Positions 7,237-11,825 of a stretch of 11,825 nt of DNA are shown here, piece by piece. The DNA comes from Candidatus Bathyarchaeota archaeon (GTDB taxonomy: Archaea > Thermoproteota > Bathyarchaeia > Bathyarchaeales > Bathycorpusculaceae). The position numbers and the translations under genes were made by a program. The stretch spans positions 1 through 11,825 of the forward strand of contig JAUUWK010000024.1 in NCBI GenBank assembly GCA_030589055.1. The letters run 5' to 3'. Numbering within the stretch: the first letter of the stretch is position 1; the number at the start of each line of letters is the position of its first letter. The notes under the pieces are model-generated. The model had not been told where the DNA came from and did not search any database. It worked only from the letters and a program-made list of their open reading frames with translations.

Positions 7237-7838
7237 TTCGAGCTGACTTGCATCTTCACACAAACTATTCACCTGACGCGTCAATCCACCCAAAGACTGT
7301 AGTGCACCAGTTACATGCACATCCATTCATTAAAGCTGTAGCCATAACAGACCATAACACCGTTAAAGGCTTTTACAAAGTAAAAGAGCTAGCCTCTCCA
7401 TACCAAGATATACTCGTAATCCCCGGAATCGAAGTGGGCGCTATAGGAGGCGACATAATAGTTTTAGGTGTAGCAGAATTACCGCCTAGACCTTGGACTG
7501 TGGAAAGTGTAATAGACTTCACAAAGGAAAGAGACGGCTTAGCAGTTGTTGCCCACCCATACAGAGCACCAGGCTTAGGTGACTCCGCAAAAAATTACGG
7601 TTTCGATGTTATAGAAGTCTTGAACGGTATTTCAGCGCCTCAAGCTAATAAGATGGCTGAAAACATGGCTAAAACCATGGGTTTGCCGGGTGTTGCTGGA
7701 AGTGACGCCCACTGCGCGGATGAAATGTGGACTGTATATACAGAAGTGCAAGCTTCACTAGACATCGATGAAATATTGAAAGCAATCAAGAAAGGACTGG
7801 TCAAGGTTGCTTACGCGAGAAAGTCAATACATTTTTAA
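7233..7838 (+). CDS. PHP-domain metal-dependent phosphoesterase
   Basis: Polymerase and histidinol phosphatase (PHP) proteins hydrolyse phosphoester bonds with a trinuclear metal site. The expected ligands are all present: His7 and His9 in DLHLHTNYS, Asp40-His41 in ITDHNTV, Glu67 in IPGIEVG, His108 in VAHPYR, and Asp158 and His160 in GSDAH, so the site looks intact. At 201 residues it is a compact stand-alone PHP protein, not a polymerase. The TTG start overlaps the tgtA stop by 4 bases; it is the only start that keeps the first metal-binding motif. Related small PHP proteins include nucleotide phosphatases and 5'-3' RNA exonucleases (the YciV/RNase AM type), and its place between tgtA and a β-CASP nuclease fits an RNA or nucleotide substrate, but this is inference. 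Confidence 0.85.
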   Translation: MIRADLHLHTNYSPDASIHPKTVVHQLHAHPFIKAVAITDHNTVKGFYKVKELASPYQDILVIPGIEVGAIGGDIIVLGVAELPPRPWTVESVIDFTKERDGLAVVAHPYRAPGLGDSAKNYGFDVIEVLNGISAPQANKMAENMAKTMGLPGVAGSDAHCADEMWTVYTEVQASLDIDEILKAIKKGLVKVAYARKSIHF

Positions 7839-7880
7839 AAGAGCAGAAGGCATGAGTACTGCATTAACGGAAGAAAGTAA

Positions 7881-9146
7881 ATGAGTCAATTACAAATCAG
7901 ATTTCTAGGCGGCGCTCGTGAAGTCGGTAGAAGTGCAATAGCCGTAAAAACCGAAAAAACACAGGTTTTGCTGGACTACGGGGTCATGCTAGACCGCCCG
8001 CCAGGGTTCCCAATGCACATACCGCCAAAAGAGGTTGACGCAGTAATCTTAAGCCACAGTCACCTCGACCATTCAGGCGCAATCCCTGTATTTTACATTC
8101 ACGGAAAGAAACCACTTTATACAAACAGACTAAGCGCGGAACTGAATCAACTGCTGATCACAGATTTCATCAAACTTTCCAGCTACTACCTGCCCTTCGA
8201 ATATCTTGAACTAAAATCCATGATGAAGAACAGCAAACACGTAGATTTCGGCGTCGAACAAGAATTGGGAAACATGAAATTTCAACTTTTGAACGCCGGT
8301 CACATCCCTGGAAGCGCACAGATACTAATCGAAGCCGAAGGAAAAAAATTGCTGTACACAGGGGACTTCAACACTGAAGACACAAGACTCTTAGAAGGAG
8401 CAAAGATGGAGTACGACGATTTAGACGCTGTAATAATCGAAAGCACATACGCAAGTGAGGAACACACAGAACGCTTAGAATTAGAGAAGCAATTCATAGC
8501 AGAGACCACTGACATTGTAGAGCGTGGAGGCATCGTTCTGGTTCCAGCCTTCGGCGTTGGAAGATCCCAAGAAATCGCATGCATCCTAACCGCCCACAAC
8601 TTTGAGTACCCAGTTACCATCGACGGCATGATTCGCGGAGCAAACACCATAATGATGAATCACGGCCGGTTTCTACGGGATGCAAGACTGCTCAAGGACG
8701 CTTTACATTCAGCTCATTGGATTGAAGGCTGGAGAGATCGAAGAAAAACCGCCAAAAAACCAGGTGTCATAATCTCCACAGCAGGCATGCTCAAGGGCGG
8801 TCCATCCGTATTTTACATATCAAAAATCGGGAAAAAACCTCGTAGCGCTGTCTTTCTAGTCAGCTATCAAATCGAGGGCACACCGGGAAGACAGTTACTA
8901 GAGAAGGGTATATGCGTCATCGACGGAAAAATGCAAAAGATCAAGGCACGTGTTGGACACTTCGATTTTTCATCCCACTGCGGAGCAAGCGAACTTAAAG
9001 AATTCGTGAAGAAACTTGGTGGAAACCCAAACATTTTCGTAGTTCACGGCGCAGAAGAAAACTGTACACTTTTTGTAAAATGGATAAAGAAAGAATTAGG
9101 GTTGAAAGCAAAAGCACCTAATACAGGCGATACATTCAAGATTTAA
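7881..9146 (+). CDS. Metallo-β-lactamase/β-CASP ribonuclease, aCPSF2-like (no KH domains)
   Basis: The protein has the metallo-β-lactamase zinc motif HSHLDH at residues 59-64, with further ligands His141 and Asp162. The β-CASP part shows ESTYASEEH (motif A region, Glu187), FSSHCGA with His366 (motif B) and VVHGAEE with His389 (motif C). The N-terminus GGAREVGRSAI and LLDYGV are typical of the archaeal CPSF73-like group. At 421 residues it lacks the ~150-residue N-terminal KH region of aCPSF1 (the transcription-termination factor), so it fits the shorter aCPSF2 group, processing or degrading RNA in the cytoplasm. ATG 7881 follows a 42-base gap after the PHP gene. Active-site residues are all present. 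The distinction from aRNase J rests on the CPSF-like N-terminus and is moderately secure. Confidence 0.9.
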   Translation: MSQLQIRFLGGAREVGRSAIAVKTEKTQVLLDYGVMLDRPPGFPMHIPPKEVDAVILSHSHLDHSGAIPVFYIHGKKPLYTNRLSAELNQLLITDFIKLSSYYLPFEYLELKSMMKNSKHVDFGVEQELGNMKFQLLNAGHIPGSAQILIEAEGKKLLYTGDFNTEDTRLLEGAKMEYDDLDAVIIESTYASEEHTERLELEKQFIAETTDIVERGGIVLVPAFGVGRSQEIACILTAHNFEYPVTIDGMIRGANTIMMNHGRFLRDARLLKDALHSAHWIEGWRDRRKTAKKPGVIISTAGMLKGGPSVFYISKIGKKPRSAVFLVSYQIEGTPGRQLLEKGICVIDGKMQKIKARVGHFDFSSHCGASELKEFVKKLGGNPNIFVVHGAEENCTLFVKWIKKELGLKAKAPNTGDTFKI

Positions 9147-9148
9147 CA

Positions 9149-9712
9149 GTGAAGCGGATGAAACTTGGAATCTTACGCATAGGAAAAATAGATTCCCATG
9201 TGACAAGTAGAATTCAAGAAAACCTAACAATAATCTTTCCCAAGTCAACATGCACATTGATTCCTGAAACACTATCAGTACCAGAAGAAACCTTCAACAA
9301 AACAAGACAGCAATACAGCTCAAACAGCATACTAAGCAGAATTCGTAACTATGCGAAAAAAGATATTACAATCGACAAGATTTTAGGGATAGTAGACATC
9401 GACATTTTTGTCCCAAACTTAAATTTCGTCTTTGGAGAAGCAGAATACCCTGGAAAGGCGGCGTTAATCTCGTTATGGAGACTCAAACCAGAATTTTACG
9501 AGCAACCATCAAACAACGAACTCCTAATAGAGAGAAGTACAAAAGAAGCAGTACACGAACTTGGACACACCTTAGGCTTAAAACATTGTTCCAACCCGTT
9601 TTGTGTTATGTACTTTTCCAATTCCATTTTCGAAACCGACAGAAAACAAAGCTTATTTTGTAGCAAATGCCATTTCAAAGTTGAAAAAACTGTAAACAGC
9701 CTAGGGCGATAA
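9149..9712 (+). CDS. amzA: Archaemetzincin (zinc metalloprotease)
   Basis: The archaemetzincin signature is complete: HELGHTLGLKH (His136, Glu137, His140 and His146) directly followed by Cys147, then Cys152, the Met-turn Met154 in CVMYFSNS, and CSKC (Cys171, Cys174), which together give the catalytic zinc and the second structural zinc site. The 187-residue length is usual. These are soluble cytoplasmic proteins; substrates are largely unknown. The start is ambiguous: GTG 9149 lies 2 bases after the previous stop, and ATG 9158 gives an N-terminus (MKLGILRIG) that better matches the family; neither has a strong ribosome site. It sits 2 bases from the presenilin-like gene, so the two proteases are likely co-expressed. 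Confidence 0.92.
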   Translation: MKRMKLGILRIGKIDSHVTSRIQENLTIIFPKSTCTLIPETLSVPEETFNKTRQQYSSNSILSRIRNYAKKDITIDKILGIVDIDIFVPNLNFVFGEAEYPGKAALISLWRLKPEFYEQPSNNELLIERSTKEAVHELGHTLGLKHCSNPFCVMYFSNSIFETDRKQSLFCSKCHFKVEKTVNSLGR

Positions 9713-9714
9713 CC

Positions 9715-10536
9715 ATGAGCAGTGTGTTTAAAGCCAAGTTAATACATTTAACACCAATTTTGGCAAGTCTACTGTTTGGAGTGGTGTGCACATTCCTGCT
9801 TTTGACATCTCCGATAGAACTATATGTAATTACTCCTTTTTCCGAGGATATCTCCGGCTCCCTCGGAAATGCCTCTTACTTTGTTATCCTAGTTGGAGCA
9901 GGTGCCTTCCTGTTATACTTACTCCTTAAGCGGAAAAGTCGCAGATTGATTACGCTGATCACGGGTTTTGCCATAACAACCGTTACTTTCATGCTTTCAT
10001 TGATCTATTTACTCGCGGCGTTCTCAGGGTTTTCCAGCCCATACATCGAAGTCTTTATCTTAACCTCGTCCCTGCTGATAACAATTCTTGTTGACTTCAC
10101 AATTTTTCGAGTGCAAAGCAGAATCCGTAATTTGATAGTTCTTTGTCTAGGAGGAGCTTTAGGCGCATTTTTAGGGGCATCAATTCCTACTTTGAGTGCA
10201 ATCTTAATTCTTTGCTTTTTAGCGGTTTATGATGCATTCGCTGTGTATCATGGACCAGTAGGGAAAATAGCTTTTGACGGACTTGAACAACTCCGTGGTC
10301 TAAGCTTCTCCTTCAAGGACATCCAAATGGGATTAGGCGACTTAACCTTCTACTCTATGCTTTCAGGACACATGCTGCTAAATTTTGGTCTCATTTCATG
10401 TGCTGCTTCCATCATCAGCATGTTGTTCGGATGCTTCTTGTCATTTAAAATGCTAGAGAGAAAAAGCATGTTTCCAGGACTACCCTTCCCAATAATCCTA
10501 GGTTTAACAGCAAGCCTACTCACTTCACTACAATGA
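9715..10536 (+). CDS. Presenilin/signal-peptide-peptidase family intramembrane aspartyl protease
   Basis: A membrane protein of 273 residues with about nine hydrophobic segments. The two catalytic motifs of the family are present: YD at 172-173 (VYDAF, Asp173) and GLGD at 206-209 (Asp209), and the third, PAL-like motif appears as GLPFP at 255-259 within FPGLPFPIILG. These enzymes cut helices within the lipid bilayer, releasing peptides or clearing signal-peptide remnants. The archaeal branch (PSH-type) is small like this one. A charged cluster LLKRKSRR near residues 70-77 is a cytoplasmic loop, and KIAFDGLEQLRG before GLGD is hydrophilic, as expected. The ATG start is 2 bases after the archaemetzincin stop. 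The gene ends with TGA overlapping a short downstream frame (ATGA). Catalytic aspartates are intact, so I expect an active enzyme; substrate unknown. Confidence 0.88.
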   Translation: MSSVFKAKLIHLTPILASLLFGVVCTFLLLTSPIELYVITPFSEDISGSLGNASYFVILVGAGAFLLYLLLKRKSRRLITLITGFAITTVTFMLSLIYLLAAFSGFSSPYIEVFILTSSLLITILVDFTIFRVQSRIRNLIVLCLGGALGAFLGASIPTLSAILILCFLAVYDAFAVYHGPVGKIAFDGLEQLRGLSFSFKDIQMGLGDLTFYSMLSGHMLLNFGLISCAASIISMLFGCFLSFKMLERKSMFPGLPFPIILGLTASLLTSLQ

Positions 10537-10655
10537 TTGAACTTCACTTCTCTCAATACGATCAACGAGTTAAAGGAAAATCAATCTTTAACTTGAAGAA
10601 CATAATCAGCGATGACAAAATTATATTTCACGAATTTCACATTGCAGTCTCTTGA
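10533..10655 (+). CDS. Possible 40-residue protein overlapping the protease gene end
   Basis: ATG at 10533-10535 overlaps the TGA stop of the protease gene (ATGA) and the frame closes with TGA at 10653-10655. The product MIELHFSQYDQRVKGKSIFN... has no family that I recognise. The last 35 bases run antisense to the end of the eL38 gene. The ATGA coupling is typical of archaeal operons, but the short length and the antisense overlap make it doubtful; it may be a decayed gene end. Confidence 0.25.
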   Translation: MIELHFSQYDQRVKGKSIFNLKNIISDDKIIFHEFHIAVS

Positions 10656-10815
10656 TTAATTCCCCAGCTTTTACAGGTTCAACCTTCAAGGTGTAAAGTC
10701 TCCTCGCCGTATGAAGCTTCAGTTTCACAACATCTTTTAGTCTTTTAACCGCACAATATTCGGCGCGTTCACTAATCTCAATGAATCTATCGGGGTCAAA
10801 GATCTCAGCCGGCAT
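10621..10815 (-). CDS. rpl38e: Large-subunit ribosomal protein eL38
   Basis: The 64-residue product carries the eL38 core: VVKLKLHTARRLYTLKVEP near residues 30-48 aligns with the VKFKVRCSRYLYTLVI segment of eukaryotic L38, and KAGELIKRLQ matches the following helix. The N-terminal EIFDPDRFIEISERAEYCAVKRLKD occupies the place of the L38 amphipathic helix. The protein sits on the 60S/50S-like large subunit. Among Archaea eL38 is restricted mainly to TACK-type lineages, which is useful for placing the organism. ATG 10815 gives the normal length; a GTG at 10827 would add four residues (MCES). A TATA-like box lies at 10852-10861. Confidence 0.82.
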   Translation of the reverse strand: MPAEIFDPDRFIEISERAEYCAVKRLKDVVKLKLHTARRLYTLKVEPVKAGELIKRLQCEIREI

Positions 10816-10851
10816 ACTCTCACACACTCAGCATTTTGGTTACGTTTTGAC

Positions 10852-10861
10852 GTTTTTATCT
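10852..10861 (-). promoter_or_regulatory. Candidate TATA box for eL38
   Basis: On the minus strand AGATAAAAAC reads as a weak TATA box about 25 bases before a predicted start near 10830, giving a leader of ~15 bases. Confidence 0.35.
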
Positions 10862-10987
10862 GTTTTGGTAAGTAAAGATGAAGCAGTTAAGATAAAAACA
10901 TGAAGAGTATCTAAGACAGAAACGGGCATTAGAAGAATACCGCCTTAGCTCTTTTGGTGGGGCCGGCCGGATTTGAACCGACGATCT

Positions 10988-11019
10988 TTACCCGGAAACG
11001 GTGCTTAAGCACTGTTCCT
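10988..11019 (-). other. tRNA-Trp intron 2 (variable-loop side, 32 bases)
   Basis: Removing the insert after CCCGT restores a normal 5-base variable loop. The site shows a clean bulge-helix-bulge core: central helix ACCC/GGGT (4 pairs), 3-base bulges GTA and AAA, inner helix GGAA/TTCC, then GTGC/GCAC closed by TTAA. The outer helix is absent, as in many crenarchaeal relaxed sites. The ACCC strand belongs to the 6-base middle exon, so this fold and the anticodon-stem fold needed for intron 1 exclude each other. The predicted cut points (second base of each bulge) give the correct exon junction. Confidence 0.75.
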
Positions 11020-11025
11020 ACGGGT

Positions 11026-11085
11026 TTCTCTAACCGCTCCAGAACTTCTTCATCCCGTGTGGTCCGCAAACCCGTGCTTGTGCTT
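11026..11085 (-). other. tRNA-Trp intron 1 (canonical 37/38 site, 60 bases)
   Basis: The insert lies exactly between G37 and A38. The anticodon stem forms the outer helix and AGA / AAA form the two 3-base bulges, each cut after its second base; the 4-base central helix has one mismatch (CTCC with AGAG), a relaxed bulge-helix-bulge site. A segment TTCTGGAGC within it is complementary to GCTCCAGAA of the anticodon region, and GGGATGA nearby resembles box C of guide RNAs with one change. Introns of tRNA-Trp are known in several euryarchaea to guide 2'-O-methylation of this tRNA; here no good box D is visible. Confidence 0.78.
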
Positions 11086-11152
11086 CTGGAGCCCGTCGTC
11101 ATGCCTGTCTAGACTACGGCCCCTCCTTTGAATCATTAGGTTTACTGCAGAG

Positions 11153-11163
11153 ATTAAATATAT
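11153..11163 (-). promoter_or_regulatory. Candidate TATA box for tRNA-Trp
   Basis: On the minus strand ATATATTTAAT lies about 25 bases before a predicted start near 11128-11130, 5 or so bases upstream of the mature tRNA 5' end. It is a well-placed archaeal TATA box. Confidence 0.5.
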
Positions 11164-11505
11164 GCATTGTTCCTGTAAACGAAAATATGGTTTTGCAGAG
11201 CTTTTCTGTGGAATAATCCAGCTTGATATTAAGGGTTTTTGAGGCGTCATTTGCATCTTTACGTCTTTGAGATGCCCTGAAAGCGGTTTGTATGCTAACT
11301 TCATGCGTAACATTTACAACCACAAGAATCTGGCGACATATCCCGCACAACCCCTTTTTTTTCTGTTTCTCAGCTTCTCTTAGAGTTTATTTCAAAACTG
11401 AAGGCTGAGCGTATGTCCTGTGCAACTTGAGCCAGAAGAAGGTAAACACAGTCTTTCCCTAAGGAATACCTGCTTTTAATGGGATAGAACATTGTTTCAC
11501 AAATC

Positions 11506-11600
11506 TTTAATATGACTAACACTCAAAGTGGTGTAATACTGAGGGATATTCCAGCATTGTGTTGGTTGTCTTTTTGAATCTGTTAAATGGAAGGAGGTGA
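11506..11600 (+). promoter_or_regulatory. Promoter candidate and strong ribosome binding site of the exported-protein gene
   Basis: TTTAATAT at 11506-11513 may be the TATA box, giving a leader of about 70 bases. GGAGGTGA at 11593-11600 is a near-perfect Shine-Dalgarno sequence 8 bases before ATG 11609, so that ATG, not the ATG at 11587 in another frame, is the true start. Confidence 0.55.
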
Positions 11601-11608
11601 GAGAAAAA

Positions 11609-11773
11609 ATGAAGAAAATTTTGATACCTGTTATGGCTCTATTAGTGTTGTTTGTATTAACACCAGTAATGGCAGCACCCGCAACAAAAAGTGCGTTTAC
11701 AGCAACCCTAACACTCACTTATCTTCCTACAGAGAACGAATGGATAACAGTAGACTGTATCTACCATGTTTAG
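11609..11773 (+). CDS. Exported protein with signal peptide, cut at 54 residues by an in-frame TAG
   Basis: The start is fixed by GGAGGTGA at 11593-11600. The first ~22 residues (MKKILIPVMALLVLFVLTPV followed by MAAP) form a classic Sec signal peptide: two Lys, a hydrophobic core and an Ala-rich cleavage site near AMA/APA-type residues 21-25. The mature part (Thr-rich, LTLTYLPTENEWITVDCIYHV) has the look of a β-rich secreted protein. A TAG at 11771-11773 ends the frame, but the same frame then continues with EQVAKGAVTGDVSGDML to the window edge, with composition and Gly-Asp-Ser-Gly pattern that look coding. So the gene may be a pseudogene, contain a TAG read as an amino acid, or carry a sequence error. 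I recognise no named family. Confidence 0.6.
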   Translation: MKKILIPVMALLVLFVLTPVMAAPATKSAFTATLTLTYLPTENEWITVDCIYHV

Positions 11774-11825
11774 GAACAAGTAGCGAAAGGAGCTGTTACT
11801 GGCGACGTTTCAGGTGACATGCTGC
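11774..11825 (+). other. In-frame coding-like continuation behind the TAG of the exported-protein gene (runs off window)
   Basis: Seventeen codons after the TAG remain open in the same frame and read EQVAKGAVTGDVSGDML, a pattern like extracellular β-strand proteins. No start codon or ribosome site is seen that would make it a separate gene. It most likely belongs to the same gene as the signal-peptide part. Confidence 0.5.

Larger units (their letters stand above)
10955..11123 (-). tRNA. tRNA-Trp (anticodon CCA) with two predicted introns
   Basis: On the minus strand a full tRNA can be folded: acceptor GGGGCCG (11117-11123) with CGGCCCC (10959-10965), discriminator A, and a gene-encoded CCA at 10955-10957; D-arm GTC/GAC; anticodon stem ACGGG with CCCGT; loop CTCCAGA with anticodon CCA; T-arm GTCGG/CCGGC with loop TTCAAAT. 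To make it continuous, two inserts must be removed: 60 bases after the base following the anticodon (canonical 37/38 site) and 32 bases after the anticodon stem. This leaves exons at 11086-11123, 11020-11025 (6 bases only) and 10955-10987, and a mature tRNA of 74 bases plus CCA with a variable loop AGATC of normal size. The three exons carry all helices without mismatch apart from one T·G pair in the T-stem. The gene overlaps no confident protein gene. Confidence 0.88.
11124..11608. other. Intergenic region between divergent tRNA-Trp and exported-protein gene
   Basis: The left end holds the tRNA promoter. A minus-strand frame of up to ~90 codons (11114-11350, TTG start, Cys-Gly-Ile-Cys near its N-terminus) runs through that promoter into the tRNA; it has no clear ribosome site and I do not accept it. 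The right part holds a TATA-like TTTAATAT at 11506-11513 and the ribosome site of the next gene. No repeats, attachment sites or other RNA genes stand out. Confidence 0.5.

Noticed and set aside
7852..7884. Ten-codon frame (MSTALTEESK) overlapping the aCPSF2-like start
   Set aside because: Too short to judge, with no strong ribosome site; overlap with the ATG could be chance.
10988..11019. Long variable arm of a class II tRNA (Leu or Ser) instead of an intron
   Set aside because: The anticodon loop reads CTCCAGA (Trp), which is class I, and the insert carries a clean bulge-helix-bulge core whose removal leaves a normal 5-base variable loop.
11050..11350. Two minus-strand reading frames over and beside the tRNA (11050-11313 and 11114-11350)
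   Set aside because: They cross the tRNA-Trp gene or its promoter, lack ribosome sites and have no recognisable family; the tRNA explains the region.
11587..11817. 76-codon plus-strand frame starting at ATG 11587
   Set aside because: Its start lies upstream of the strong ribosome site that serves ATG 11609 in another frame, and its product lacks the signal-peptide logic.
1..11825. CRISPR array, insertion sequence, prophage or integrase attachment site
   Set aside because: I saw no regularly spaced repeats, transposase or integrase motifs, terminal inverted repeats or duplicated tRNA end in the window.

Overview
The window is archaeal. It carries an archaeosine-type tRNA-guanine transglycosylase (TgtA), a β-CASP ribonuclease of the archaeal CPSF type, an Sm-like protein with an extra C-terminal domain, an archaemetzincin, a presenilin-type membrane protease, a PAC2-family protein, ribosomal protein eL38 and a tRNA-Trp with introns. 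TATA-like boxes lie about 25 bases before likely transcript starts, and several genes start with TTG. eL38, the SmAP3-like protein and a multi-intron tRNA with relaxed bulge-helix-bulge splice sites point to the TACK/Thermoproteota side of the Archaea. A Bathyarchaeia-like lineage is my guess, but it is an inference and not proven by the sequence.

Layout. Bases 1-3567 hold a rightward sugar-metabolism group: the 3' end of a PfkB-family kinase, a phosphohexomutase, and a nucleotidyltransferase with a left-handed β-helix that abuts the mutase with no gap. Mutase plus nucleotidyltransferase/acyltransferase is the logic of UDP-GlcNAc or related nucleotide-sugar synthesis for surface glycans. Bases 3700-4925 hold a convergent pair with a 4-base overlap: the Sm-like gene (+) and a PAC2-family gene (-) whose protein ends in a proteasome-docking type tail. 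Bases 4926-5604 are a long intergenic region with no confident gene. Bases 5605-10536 hold a rightward run of five closely spaced genes: tgtA, PHP-domain phosphoesterase, aCPSF2-like nuclease, archaemetzincin and presenilin-like protease. The first three suit RNA maturation and turnover, the last two proteolysis. A 40-codon frame overlaps the end of the protease gene and runs head-on into eL38 (-). Next comes tRNA-Trp (-), then about 480 bases without a confident gene, and finally the start of a small exported protein whose reading frame is broken by an in-frame TAG.

Most unusual items. The tRNA-Trp gene appears split by two introns (60 and 32 bases) with a middle exon of only 6 bases; the helices needed to cut each intron compete for that same exon. 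The exported-protein gene has an amber codon inside what looks like continuous coding sequence. The PAC2 gene shows an abrupt reversal of strand base bias in its middle. TgtA appears to lack its usual C-terminal PUA domain.
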